Positions 1 to 8,259 of a stretch of 64,000 nucleotides of DNA are shown one piece after another. The stretch's first letter is position 1. Every line of letters starts with the position of its first letter. The position numbers and the translations under genes were made by a program. Under the pieces are notes generated by a model. That model saw only the letters and a list, made by a program, of their open reading frames with translations. It was not told where the DNA came from and did not search any database. The stretch is from Acidovorax sp. sif1233 (GTDB taxonomy: Bacteria > Pseudomonadota > Gammaproteobacteria > Burkholderiales > Burkholderiaceae_C): positions 186,001 through 250,000 of the forward strand of contig NZ_JAHUWZ010000001.1 of assembly GCF_019218755.1 (NCBI RefSeq), written 5' to 3'.

Positions 1-1
1 G

Positions 2-397
2 GGCATGACCATGGCCACGCAGAGCCAGCAGCAGGCGCTGGAGGCCCTGCCTGCTGGCGCAGCGCCACGCGCGCAGCTGCGCACGCTGATCCGCCACCAC
101 TTCGAGATCCTGCTCGGCCCGCGCAGCAGCTTCATCCCGGTGATGCTCTACGAATGGCGCTCGCTCACGCCCGCGCAGCGCAAGGGCATTGCGCGCATCA
201 AGGACAGCTACGAGGCCGCGTGGATGCCCGCGCTTGATGCCCTCGCGCAGCAGGGCGCGCTGCAGGCAAATCCTGGCGTGGCGCGGCTGTTCATCTTTGG
301 CGCGCTCAACTGGGCCGTGCAGTGGTTCTCGCCCAAGAAGGGCAAGTCGCTCGATGCGCTGACCGACGAGGCCCTGGCCCTTTTCATCCGCGCATAA
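2..397 (+). CDS. TetR-family regulator, C-terminal part only
   Basis: The frame is open to the left edge of the window, so this is the 3' part of a gene. About 130 residues remain, and they resemble the ligand-binding C-terminal domain of TetR/AcrR repressors: an all-helical stretch with a 'FIFGALNW' segment near the end, as in TetR_C domains of fatty-acid and terpene regulators. The N-terminal helix-turn-helix must lie outside the window. It sits 30 bp upstream of, and on the same strand as, the SDR that opens the catabolic operon, so autoregulation and control of that operon by an acyl-CoA ligand is a reasonable inference. The family call rests on the C-terminal half alone. Confidence 0.7.
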   Translation, partial: GMTMATQSQQQALEALPAGAAPRAQLRTLIRHHFEILLGPRSSFIPVMLYEWRSLTPAQRKGIARIKDSYEAAWMPALDALAQQGALQANPGVARLFIFGALNWAVQWFSPKKGKSLDALTDEALALFIRA

Positions 398-427
398 ACA
401 AAAAAATACAAAAAAGGCTGGACCACC

Positions 428-1369
428 ATGGCCCCCACGGTTCCGAGTGTTTATCAGTCTGTGTTTGCCCCGGGCCTGTTCGCCGGCCAGGTGGTCGTCG
501 TCACGGGCGGCGGCTCGGGCATCGGCCGCTGCACCGCGCACGAGCTGGCGCGCCTGGGCGCGCAGGTGGTGCTGGTGGGCCGCAAGCCAGAGAAGCTGCA
601 GGCCGTAGCCGATGAGATCGCCGTGGATGGCGGCGCAGCGTCCTGGCACGCGTGCGACATCCGTTCCGAAGACGCGGTGGTGGTGCTGGTGCAGCAGGTG
701 CTGGCCGCGCACGGGCGCATCGATGGACTGGTGAACAACGCGGGCGGGCAGTTCATGTCGCCGCTCGAATCCATCAGCGCCAGGGGCTGGGAGGCGGTGC
801 TGCACACCAACCTCACCGGCGGCTTCCTGGTGGCGCGCGAGTGCTACCGGCAGTGGATGGCGTCGAACGGCGGCTCAGTAGTCAACATCGTGGCCGACAT
901 GTGGGGCTCCATGCCCGGCATGGGGCACAGCGGCGCGGCGCGCGCGGGCATGGTCAGCTTCACCGAAACCGCCGCGCTCGAATGGGCCTGCAGCGGCGTG
1001 CGCGTGAATGCCGTCGCGCCGGGCTACATCGCATCGAGCGGCATGGACAACTACCCGCCCGCCGCCGCGCACACGCTGCGCGCCATGCCGCAGACCGTGC
1101 CGCTGGGCCGCTTCGGCAACGAGGCCGAGGTGTCGGCGGCCATCGTCTTCCTGCTCAGCCCGGCCGCCAGCTTCATCAGCGGCAGCACGCTGCGCGTGGA
1201 TGGCGCGCGGCCGCAGGTGCGCCTGGGTTGGCCGCTGCGCGTGCCCGATGCCGCCACGCAGCAGCGCGCCGCCGTGAAGCCCTACGGGGGCTTTCACCGC
1301 GCACAGGTGCCGCGGGTGTTTGCGGCGTCTGCCGAGCAGGCTTCCAGTGCGTCCAAGGACTCTGAATGA
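428..1369 (+). CDS. SDR family oxidoreductase, trans-2-enoyl-CoA reductase (PECR)-like
   Basis: A 313-residue short-chain dehydrogenase. The Rossmann glycine motif TGGGSGIGR is at residues 26-34 and NNAGG at about 103-107. The usual YxxxK catalytic pair is absent: the equivalent segment reads HSGAARAG (about 167-174), followed by an ALEWACSG stretch. That is the signature I know from peroxisomal trans-2-enoyl-CoA reductase and 2,4-dienoyl-CoA reductase-like SDRs, which reduce a C=C bond of an acyl-CoA with NADPH rather than a carbonyl. The stop overlaps the ATG of the carboxylase subunit by 4 nt, so the two are translationally coupled. The roughly 50-residue tail after the SDR fold is longer than usual. 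Substrate is unknown; a branched unsaturated acyl-CoA is inferred from the neighbours. Confidence 0.8.
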   Translation: MAPTVPSVYQSVFAPGLFAGQVVVVTGGGSGIGRCTAHELARLGAQVVLVGRKPEKLQAVADEIAVDGGAASWHACDIRSEDAVVVLVQQVLAAHGRIDGLVNNAGGQFMSPLESISARGWEAVLHTNLTGGFLVARECYRQWMASNGGSVVNIVADMWGSMPGMGHSGAARAGMVSFTETAALEWACSGVRVNAVAPGYIASSGMDNYPPAAAHTLRAMPQTVPLGRFGNEAEVSAAIVFLLSPAASFISGSTLRVDGARPQVRLGWPLRVPDAATQQRAAVKPYGGFHRAQVPRVFAASAEQASSASKDSE

Positions 1370-2979
1370 CCTCCGCCTTTGCTTCGCGCTTTCACTCCGG
1401 CGCACCCGATGCGCAACAGCGCCGCGCTGCCCTGGCCGCGCGCCTCGATGCCCTGCGCGCATTGGAAGAGCGTGCCGCCGCCGCCTCGGCCCGGTCGCTC
1501 CCCCAGTTCGACAAACGCGGCCAGCTGCTGCCGCGCCAGCGCGTGGCGCTGCTGCTGGATGCGGGCGCGCCCTGGCTGCCGCTGTGCACCCTGGCGGGCT
1601 ACCTGCAGGATGTGAAGGACCCGGCAAAGTCCGTGCCCGGCGGCGGGATGATCGCCGGCATCGGGTTGGTCAGCGGCGTGCGCTGCATGGTGGTGGCCAG
1701 CGACTCCGGCATCGAGGCGGGGGCCATCCAGCCCATGGGCCTGGAAAAGATTCTGCGCGTGCAGGAGATCGCGCTGCGCGAGCGCCTGCCCTTCGTGCAC
1801 CTGGTCGAGAGTGCGGGCGCCAACCTCATGCGCTACCGGGTCGAAGGCTTCGTGCACGGCGGCACACTGTTCCGCAACCTCGCGCGGCTGTCGGCGGCGG
1901 GCATTCCGGTGATCACCGTGCAGCACGGCTCGGGCACGGCGGGCGGGGCCTACATGCCGGGGCTGTCGGACGTGGTCATCATGGTGCAGGGCCGCTCGCG
2001 CGCCTTTCTGGCCGGGCCGCCGCTGCTCATGGCTGCGACGGGCGAGATCGCGACGGAAGAAGAACTGGGCGGCGCCGAGATGCACACCGCCGTCTCGGGC
2101 CTGGGCGAATACCTGGCGCTGGACGACCGCGAGGCCATCGGCATGGCGCGCGACGTGATCGCGCAGACCGGCTGGGCCGCGCTGCCGCGCGCCACAGCAC
2201 CTGCGCCCACACTGCCGGCCGACGACCTGCTGGCGCTGATGCCCGCCGACCTGCGCCAGCCCGTGGACATGCGCGAGGTCATCGCACGGCTGGTGGATGG
2301 GTCTGAGCTGCTCGAGTTCAAGGCGCGCTACGGCATGGCCACCCTGTGCGCCCAGGGCCGCATTGGCGGCCACGCCGTGGGCTTCATCAGCAACAACGGC
2401 CCCATCGACGTGGCGGGTGCGAACAAGGCCACGCACTTCATCCAGTGGATGTGCCAGCTGGGCCACCCCATCATCTACCTGCAGAACACTACCGGCTACA
2501 TGGTGGGCAAGGACAGCGAGCAGGGCGGCATGATCAAGCACGGCAGCAAGATGATCCAGGCCGTGACCAACGCCACCGTGCCTCAGATCACCATCCAGTG
2601 CGGCGCCAGCTTTGGCGCGGGCAACTACGGCATGTGCGGGCGCGGCTATGCGCCGCGCTTCCTGTTCAGCTGGCCCGGGGCCAAGACGGCCGTGATGGGC
2701 GGCGAGCAGGCCGCGCGCACCATGCAGATCGTGACCGAGGCGGCACTGGCGCGCAAAGGCATCACGCCCGACCCCGCCGAATCGCAGGCCCAGTTCGACA
2801 AGATCGTCGCCATGTTCGAGGCCCAGGCCGATGCGTTCTACACCAGCGGCCTGCTGCTGGACGACGGCGTGATCGACCCGCGCGACACGCGGGCTGTGCT
2901 GGCGTTTTGCCTGGACACCTGCGCCGAGGCACAGGCCCGCACGTTGCGGCCCCTGAGCTTTGGCGTGGCGCGGATGTAA
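1366..2979 (+). CDS. biotin-dependent acyl-CoA carboxylase, carboxyltransferase (beta) subunit
   Basis: A 537-residue carboxyltransferase with two crotonase-like halves, normal for methylcrotonyl-CoA and geranyl-CoA carboxylase beta subunits. It transfers CO2 from carboxybiotin to an acyl-CoA. The first half carries GSGTAGGAYMPG and a GPPLLMAATGE segment (around residue 217); the second carries GASFGAGNYGMCGRGY (around 413-428), the oxyanion-hole region. The context before GPPLL reads 'FLAGPPL' rather than the 'FLGGPPL' I associate with methylcrotonyl-CoA carboxylases, which slightly favours a geranyl-CoA (AtuC-like) or unassigned specificity. The partner alpha subunit is encoded at 6319-8259. 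Start ATG at 1366 overlaps the SDR stop. Family is secure, substrate is not. Confidence 0.85.
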   Translation: MTSAFASRFHSGAPDAQQRRAALAARLDALRALEERAAAASARSLPQFDKRGQLLPRQRVALLLDAGAPWLPLCTLAGYLQDVKDPAKSVPGGGMIAGIGLVSGVRCMVVASDSGIEAGAIQPMGLEKILRVQEIALRERLPFVHLVESAGANLMRYRVEGFVHGGTLFRNLARLSAAGIPVITVQHGSGTAGGAYMPGLSDVVIMVQGRSRAFLAGPPLLMAATGEIATEEELGGAEMHTAVSGLGEYLALDDREAIGMARDVIAQTGWAALPRATAPAPTLPADDLLALMPADLRQPVDMREVIARLVDGSELLEFKARYGMATLCAQGRIGGHAVGFISNNGPIDVAGANKATHFIQWMCQLGHPIIYLQNTTGYMVGKDSEQGGMIKHGSKMIQAVTNATVPQITIQCGASFGAGNYGMCGRGYAPRFLFSWPGAKTAVMGGEQAARTMQIVTEAALARKGITPDPAESQAQFDKIVAMFEAQADAFYTSGLLLDDGVIDPRDTRAVLAFCLDTCAEAQARTLRPLSFGVARM

Positions 2980-3008
2980 AAGCCACGCCAAAGCGCGCAA
3001 TCACCACG

Positions 3009-4139
3009 ATGGCCGAGCCTCTCAAACACCTGCTCAACGACACCGTGCCGCCGCGCATTGCGGCCATGGTGCGGCGTGCGTGGCGGTCCTTCGACTCCAA
3101 GGCCTTCCTAGGGCAGATCGAGCCCGGCTATGAATCGCTGGAGCTGATGGCACGCGGCCAGCGCATCGCGCAGTCCCTGCAGGCGCACCTGCCGCAAGAC
3201 GTGCCACGCGCGCTGGGTGTGTTGGTCGATTCGATGGACCCACCCATGGGCCTCGATGCCGCTGGCGAACCCGACGCGGGTGACCGGCCCTACAGCGCCT
3301 TCCTGTACCTGCCGCACAGCATCTACATCGGCACACACGGCCTGCCGCATTTCGAGGCGGCCATGGCCGCGCAGCACGCGCTGACCCAGCGCTTTACCGC
3401 CGAGTTCTGCATCCGCCCCTACCTGCTGCACCACCAGGGCGCCACGCTCGCGCGGCTGCGGAACTGGGCGCAGGACGGCAACGCCCATGTGCGCCGCCTG
3501 GTGAGCGAAGGCACGCGGCCCCGCCTGCCCTGGGCACCGCGCCTGCCCGCGTTCCAGGCCAACCCGCAACTGGCCCTGCCGTTGCTCGATGCGCTCAAGG
3601 ACGACCCGTCGTCCTATGTGCGCCGCTCGGTGGCCAACCACCTAGGCGACATCGCCAAGGATCACCCCGACCTGGCCGTGGGCACCGCCCGCACCTGGCT
3701 GCAGGGCGCATCCGCCCCGCGTGAAGCCCTGGTGCGCCACGGCCTGCGTTTTCTCATCAAGCGTGGCGACGCTGGTGCGCTCGATGCCCTGGGCGTGGGG
3801 CATGCCGTGGCGCTGGACGTGCGGGCCGCGCGCGTGCTGCCTGCCAGCGCACGCATCGGAGACAAGGTGCGCATCGAGGCCGAGCTGCACAACCCCACGC
3901 CACGGCCCCAGCGCGTGCTGGCCGACCTGAAGGTGCACTACGTCAAGGCCCACGGCGGTGCCGCGCCCAAGGTGTTCAAGCTGCAAACGCTGGACATAGC
4001 GCCTGGCGCCACGGTGGCCGTGGGCAAGACGCTGTCGCTGCAGCAGATGACCACGCGCACCCACTACCCCGGCGCGCACCAGGTGGAACTGGTACTCAAC
4101 GGGCGGCCGCAGCCGCTGGGGCAGTTCCAGTTGTCGTGA
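3009..4139 (+). CDS. alkC: AlkC-type DNA alkylation repair glycosylase with C-terminal Ig-like domain
   Basis: A 376-residue protein. Roughly residues 1-255 form HEAT-like helical repeats of the AlkC/AlkD superfamily (for example the 'DDPSSYVRRSVANHLGDIAK' repeat), followed by an all-beta segment of about 110 residues that fits the Ig-like domain found in the Pseudomonas-type AlkC subgroup. Characterised AlkC proteins excise 3-methylcytosine and 3-methyladenine without base flipping. The ATG at 3009 is the first start after the upstream stop (29-bp gap); the frame is open much further upstream, but that stretch only shadows the carboxylase. Placement inside an acyl-CoA degradation operon is odd: no functional link is obvious, so it is either a hitch-hiker or a response to reactive metabolites. 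Confidence 0.8.
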   Translation: MAEPLKHLLNDTVPPRIAAMVRRAWRSFDSKAFLGQIEPGYESLELMARGQRIAQSLQAHLPQDVPRALGVLVDSMDPPMGLDAAGEPDAGDRPYSAFLYLPHSIYIGTHGLPHFEAAMAAQHALTQRFTAEFCIRPYLLHHQGATLARLRNWAQDGNAHVRRLVSEGTRPRLPWAPRLPAFQANPQLALPLLDALKDDPSSYVRRSVANHLGDIAKDHPDLAVGTARTWLQGASAPREALVRHGLRFLIKRGDAGALDALGVGHAVALDVRAARVLPASARIGDKVRIEAELHNPTPRPQRVLADLKVHYVKAHGGAAPKVFKLQTLDIAPGATVAVGKTLSLQQMTTRTHYPGAHQVELVLNGRPQPLGQFQLS

Positions 4140-4177
4140 TCGAGATCCACACAAACAAAACACCGGAGACAAACACC

Positions 4178-5347
4178 ATGCAGTTCACGCACGAGCACCG
4201 CGAGATCCAGAAGACCCTCAAGCGCTTCATCGACGAAGAGATCAACCCCCACGTGGACGAGTGGGAGGCGGCCGAGATCTTCCCCGCGCACGAGGTCTTC
4301 AAGAAGATGGGCAACCTGGGCCTGCTGGGCCTGTGCAAGCCCGAGGAATACGGCGGGCAGGGCCTGGACTATTCGTACAGCCTGGCCATGGCCGAGACGC
4401 TGGGCCACATCCACTGCGGCGGCGTGCCCATGGCCATTGGCGTGCAGACCGACATGTGCACGCCCGCGCTGGCCCGCTACGGCAGCGAAGAACTCAAGCG
4501 CAACTTTCTGGCCCCGGCCATCGCGGGCGACATGGTGGGCTGCATCGGCGTGAGCGAGCCTGCGGCGGGCAGCGATGTGTCCGGCATCAAGAGCGTGGCC
4601 CGCAAGGACGGCGACGACTACGTGATCACCGGCCAGAAGATGTGGATCACCAACAGCCTGCAGGCCGACTGGATGTGCATGCTGGTCAACACGGGCGAGG
4701 GCCCCGTGCACAAGAACAAGAGCCTGGTGATGGTGCCCATGCGCGATGGCCCCGGCGGCAAGCTCACCAAGGGCATCGAGGTGGCGCAAAAGATCCGCAA
4801 GATCGGCATGCACAGCAGCGACACCGGCCTGATCTACTTTGACGAGGTGCGTGTGCCGCAGCGCTATCGCATCGGCGCAGAAGGGCAGGGCTTCATCTAC
4901 CAGATGCAGCAGTTCCAGGAGGAGCGCCTGTGGTGTGCCGCCAGCACGCTCGAATCGCTGAACCACTGCATCCAGTGGACCATCGACTATGCGCAGGAGC
5001 GCAAGCTCTTTGGCAGCACGCTGGCCGACCAGCAGTGGGTGCAGTTCAAGCTGGCCGAACTCAAGACCGAGGTCGAGGCCCTGCGCGCGCTCACCTACCG
5101 CGCGTGCGACCTGTATGTGAACGGGCAGGACGTGCTGGAGCTGGCCAGCATGGCCAAGCTCAAGGCCGGCCGCCTGAACCGCGAGGTGCCCGACACCTGC
5201 CTGCAGTTCTGGGGCGGCATGGGCTACACGCTGGAGAACAAGGTCTCGCGCATGTACCGCGACGGGCGGCTGGCGTCGATTGGCGGCGGTGCGGACGAGG
5301 TGATGCTGGGCATCCTCGCCAAGCTCATGGGCATCGCCAAGAGATGA
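4178..5347 (+). CDS. acyl-CoA dehydrogenase, citronellyl-CoA dehydrogenase (AtuD)-like
   Basis: A 389-residue FAD acyl-CoA dehydrogenase that introduces the alpha-beta double bond in an acyl-CoA and passes electrons to ETF. N-terminal helical domain, central beta domain with GVSEPAAGSD and MWITNS motifs, and a C-terminal helical domain ending in the family's GGGADEVM region. The N-terminal stretch with GHIHCGGVPMAIGVQTDM is what I recall of AtuD-type citronellyl-CoA dehydrogenases, so a branched terpenoid-derived substrate is plausible. I chose ATG 4178, preceded by GGAG at 4165-4168, over an upstream ATG at 4136 that would overlap alkC and add a 14-residue non-conserved leader. It provides the unsaturated acyl-CoA that the carboxylase would need. 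Confidence 0.8.
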   Translation: MQFTHEHREIQKTLKRFIDEEINPHVDEWEAAEIFPAHEVFKKMGNLGLLGLCKPEEYGGQGLDYSYSLAMAETLGHIHCGGVPMAIGVQTDMCTPALARYGSEELKRNFLAPAIAGDMVGCIGVSEPAAGSDVSGIKSVARKDGDDYVITGQKMWITNSLQADWMCMLVNTGEGPVHKNKSLVMVPMRDGPGGKLTKGIEVAQKIRKIGMHSSDTGLIYFDEVRVPQRYRIGAEGQGFIYQMQQFQEERLWCAASTLESLNHCIQWTIDYAQERKLFGSTLADQQWVQFKLAELKTEVEALRALTYRACDLYVNGQDVLELASMAKLKAGRLNREVPDTCLQFWGGMGYTLENKVSRMYRDGRLASIGGGADEVMLGILAKLMGIAKR

Positions 5348-5352
5348 GCAAC

Positions 5353-5490
5353 ACCCCCCTGAGCGACTTCGTCGCTTCCCCCCGCTCTCGCATTGCTGCG
5401 CAATGCGGGCAGGGGGACGCAGCCCTCGCTGCGGGGCGGCCCTTGCTCGGCTGCCCTGGCACTGGGCCGCGCCAGTTTCGTATGTCGCGC
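5353..5490 (+). repeat. R1: copy of the stop-codon-proximal CCCCCTGAG repeat
   Basis: Begins 6 nt after the acyl-CoA dehydrogenase stop (TGA 5345-5347). It has the CCCCCCTGAGCG start, a GCGACTTCGTCGC hairpin, a second CGCATTGCTGCGCAATGCG hairpin, and the GGGCCGCGCCAGTTTCGTA-type tail shared with copies at about 31.9 and 42.1 kb. It fills the whole 171-bp gap before the hydratase. The orientation matches the upstream gene. Confidence 0.75.
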
Positions 5491-5518
5491 GTGGCGCGCA
5501 ACACGGTGGAGACCTGAC

Positions 5519-6322
5519 ATGCCTTTGCAGATAACCCGCGCGCCGCTGGCCAGCGGCTGTGTGGAAACCTGGACGCTCAACGACCCGGCCAGCCGCAATG
5601 CGCTTTCCGAGGCGATGGTTGACGGTTTGATAGCCGCGTGTGAGCGCGCTGCGGCCGATGTCCACCTGCGTGGCGTGGTGCTGCGCGGTGCCGGTGGGCA
5701 CTTCTGTGCGGGCGGCAGCCTGGGCGGTTTTGCCAACACCATCGGCCAACCTCTGGCTGCGGGCGAGGCTGACCCGCTGGTGCCACTGAACCGTCGCTTC
5801 GGCGCGCTGCTGCAGGCCCTGTGCGCGCTGCCGCAGTGGTTCATCGTGGCAGTGGAGGGCGCCGCGATGGGCGGTGGCTTCGGCCTGGTGTGCTGCGCCG
5901 ACCGCGTGCTGGCCCATTCCAGCGCGCAGTTCGCCACGCCCGAGGTCACGCTGGGCATCGTGCCCGCGCAGATCGCGCCCTTTGTGGTGCGGCGCCTTGG
6001 CCCAGCGGCGGCGCGGCGGTGTTTGCTGACGGGCGAGCGCTGGGATGCCGCTACCGCCCAGCGCTTGGGCCTGGTCGATGACCTGGTGGAGGGTGACATG
6101 AATGCCGCTTTGCAGGCAGCCATTGCACGCCACGCTGCCGCAGCGCCGCAGGCTGTGGCAGCCACCAAACGTTTGTTGCTGGCTCAGCCCGAAACGCCGT
6201 TGCCCGCGCTGCTGGACGACGCGGCCCTGGCTTTTGCGCAAGCGCTGCGTGGGCCTGAGGCGCCGCAAGGGCTGGCGGCATTTGCCGCGCGCAAGGCACC
6301 GCCGTGGAGCGCGAAGCTATGA
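5519..6322 (+). CDS. enoyl-CoA hydratase/isomerase family protein (AtuE/LiuC-like by context)
   Basis: A 267-residue crotonase-fold protein. The first oxyanion-hole segment (GHFCAGG, about residue 61) and the second (MGGGFGL, about residue 117) are present, as is a PEVTLGIVP motif holding the usual catalytic acid. By position between an acyl-CoA dehydrogenase and the biotin carboxylase it should hydrate a glutaconyl-CoA-type product of the carboxylase, as AtuE and LiuC do. ATG 5519 is preceded by GGTGGAGACC; upstream in-frame sequence is repeat R1 and is unlikely to be translated. The stop overlaps the next start by 4 nt (ATGA). An exact substrate cannot be read from the sequence. Confidence 0.8.
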   Translation: MPLQITRAPLASGCVETWTLNDPASRNALSEAMVDGLIAACERAAADVHLRGVVLRGAGGHFCAGGSLGGFANTIGQPLAAGEADPLVPLNRRFGALLQALCALPQWFIVAVEGAAMGGGFGLVCCADRVLAHSSAQFATPEVTLGIVPAQIAPFVVRRLGPAAARRCLLTGERWDAATAQRLGLVDDLVEGDMNAALQAAIARHAAAAPQAVAATKRLLLAQPETPLPALLDDAALAFAQALRGPEAPQGLAAFAARKAPPWSAKL

Positions 6323-8259
6323 AAAAGATCCTTGTAGCGAACCGATCAGAGATCGCCCGCCGCATCATCCACACCGCCCGCCGCATGGGCATCGAAACGG
6401 TCGCGGTCTATTCCGCCCCCGATGCCAACGCCCTGCATGTGCGCGAAGTCACCCAGGCCGTTGCGCTGGGCGGCGCCGCCAGCGCCGACACCTACCTGCG
6501 CATCGACAAGCTGCTGGCTGCAGCGCGCGCCACCGGCGCCGATGCCGTGCACCCCGGCTATGGCTTCCTCAGCGAGAACGCTGACTTCGCCCAGGCCGTG
6601 GTCGATGCGGGCCTGACCTGGATTGGCCCCTCGCCAGCCGCCATCCGCGCATTGGGCAGCAAGTCAGGGGCCAAGGCCCTGGCCCATGCGCACGGCGTGC
6701 CCTGCTTGCCCGGGTACTCCGGCGACGACCAGAGCGACGAACGTTTTGCCGTTGAGGCAGCGCGCATTGGCACGCCCCTCATGGTCAAGGCCGTGGCGGG
6801 TGGGGGAGGGCGCGGCATGCGCTTGGTCACCGATCTGGCGCAGTTGCCCGCCGCACTGGTCAGCGCCCGGTCGGAGGCGCTGGCGGGCTTTGGCTGTGGC
6901 GACCTGCTGATCGAACGTGCACTGCTGCAGCCGCGCCATGTGGAGGTGCAAATCTTTGCCGACGCCCACGGCGCCTGCATCCACCTGGGCGAGCGCGATT
7001 GCTCCGTGCAGCGCCGCCACCAGAAGATCATTGAGGAGTCCCCCAGCCCCGCCGTGAACGCAGCGCTGCGCGAGCGCATGGGCGCCTGCGCCGTGGCGCT
7101 GGCGCAGGCTGCCGGGTATGTGGGCGCGGGCACGGTGGAGTTTTTGCTGGATGGGGAAGACTTCTTCTTGATGGAGATGAACACCCGCCTGCAGGTGGAG
7201 CACCCGGTGACCGAAGCGCTGACGGGGCTGGACCTGGTGGAATGGCAAATCCGCGTGGCGCGGGGCGAGCCGCTGCCGCTCACGCAAGACCAGGTGCATC
7301 TGCAAGGCCACGCCATCGAGGTGCGCCTGTGCGCCGAAGACGCGCACTTTCGCCCCCACACCGGCCGCGTGCTGCAGTTCAGCGCACCACCGGCCACTGC
7401 GTTTGAGCGGGCCGCACCCGGCGCGCTGCGTTTTGACCATGCGCTGGAAGAGGGCGCCGAAGTCACCCCCCACTACGACGCCATGCTGGGCAAGCTCATC
7501 GTGCACGCGCCCACGCGGGCCGAGGCCATCACCGCGCTGGTTCGTGCGTTGCACAACACCCGCGTGCTGGGCCTGCCCACCAACCGCGCGTTTCTGGCGG
7601 CGTGTCTGCAGCACCCCGTGTTTGCCAGTGGGCAGGCGCTGGTTCCGTTCCTGGCGGAGCACGCTGCTGGTCTGCAGGAGTTGCTATTAAATGAAGAGCT
7701 ATCAGCGCTTGTTCCTCCTGCGCTAGAGGCCATTTTTGCTTCAAATCCGGCATCGGATCTGCCTTGTTCCATGGCCCGGCCTCTGCGCCTGCGCCACCAG
7801 GGCCAAGTGCACGCCGTCGTCGTGCGAGAGCTGGGCAGCGGGCGGCTGCAGGTAGAGCACGCCGGCGTTGAGCCCACCAGCTTCACGCTGCAACTGCCCC
7901 AGCGTGGCGTGCATTACGTTGCGGTGGGGCCGTTGCGCTGGCACTGGCAAACCGGCGGCGTGGACGGCTGGGTGGAAGACGCATCGTGGGAGTCCGCTGC
8001 GCGCGCGGGCGCCGCCGGTGGTGCCACCGAACTGCGCGCCCCCTTCAACGGCAAGGTGGTCGCGCTGCCCGTGGCCGCAGGCCAGGCGCTGGCGGCGGGC
8101 GATACGGTGGTGGTCATCGAATCCATGAAGCTTGAACACAGCCTGGCCAGCCCTGCCGCCGCCACGGTGGCCGAGCTGCTGGTGGCCCCCGGCCAGCAGG
8201 TGTCGCCCGGCCAGGTGCTGGCCCGCTTTGCACCCGCCACGCAAGGAGCGCCCGCATGA
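6319..8259 (+). CDS. acyl-CoA carboxylase alpha subunit (biotin carboxylase + biotin carrier)
   Basis: A 646-residue subunit that carboxylates its own biotin with ATP and bicarbonate. Residues 1 to about 445 are the biotin carboxylase domain (start KKILVANRSEIARRI, glycine-rich KAVAGGGGRGMR loop, MNTRLQVEHPVTE segment). A variable BT-like interdomain follows, then a C-terminal carrier domain with ESMKLEHS; the biotinylated lysine is K604. It pairs with the beta subunit at 1366-2979. Residues about 455-476, just after the carboxylase domain, are encoded by an in-frame copy of a dispersed repeat (7683-7746), so part of the linker is repeat-derived. ATGA overlaps at both ends indicate tight coupling to both neighbours. 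AtuF- or LiuD-like; substrate unproven. Confidence 0.87.
   Translation: MKKILVANRSEIARRIIHTARRMGIETVAVYSAPDANALHVREVTQAVALGGAASADTYLRIDKLLAAARATGADAVHPGYGFLSENADFAQAVVDAGLTWIGPSPAAIRALGSKSGAKALAHAHGVPCLPGYSGDDQSDERFAVEAARIGTPLMVKAVAGGGGRGMRLVTDLAQLPAALVSARSEALAGFGCGDLLIERALLQPRHVEVQIFADAHGACIHLGERDCSVQRRHQKIIEESPSPAVNAALRERMGACAVALAQAAGYVGAGTVEFLLDGEDFFLMEMNTRLQVEHPVTEALTGLDLVEWQIRVARGEPLPLTQDQVHLQGHAIEVRLCAEDAHFRPHTGRVLQFSAPPATAFERAAPGALRFDHALEEGAEVTPHYDAMLGKLIVHAPTRAEAITALVRALHNTRVLGLPTNRAFLAACLQHPVFASGQALVPFLAEHAAGLQELLLNEELSALVPPALEAIFASNPASDLPCSMARPLRLRHQGQVHAVVVRELGSGRLQVEHAGVEPTSFTLQLPQRGVHYVAVGPLRWHWQTGGVDGWVEDASWESAARAGAAGGATELRAPFNGKVVALPVAAGQALAAGDTVVVIESMKLEHSLASPAAATVAELLVAPGQQVSPGQVLARFAPATQGAPA
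7683..7746 (-). repeat. S1: AGCGCTT/AAGCGC repeat copy inside the carboxylase gene
   Basis: Read on the minus strand it gives AAAAATGGCCTCTAGCGC, a 9-nt spacer, AAGCGCTGATAGCT and a closing TAATAGC, which matches the intergenic copies at 26.8 and 62.0 kb. It is translated in frame (segment 'NEELSALVPPALEAIFAS') in the linker after the biotin carboxylase domain. The local sequence is A+T-richer than the gene around it. Confidence 0.75.

Noticed and set aside
2346-3008. N-terminal extension of AlkC over the carboxylase gene
   Set aside because: The region is coding in another frame for the carboxylase C-terminal half; ATG 3009 begins the AlkC family sequence.
1366-8259. Assignment as leucine-pathway methylcrotonyl-CoA carboxylase (liuB/liuD)
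   Set aside because: Not excluded, but the carboxyltransferase motif, the AtuD-like dehydrogenase and the absence of an HMG-CoA lyase argue against a firm Liu call, so no symbol is given.
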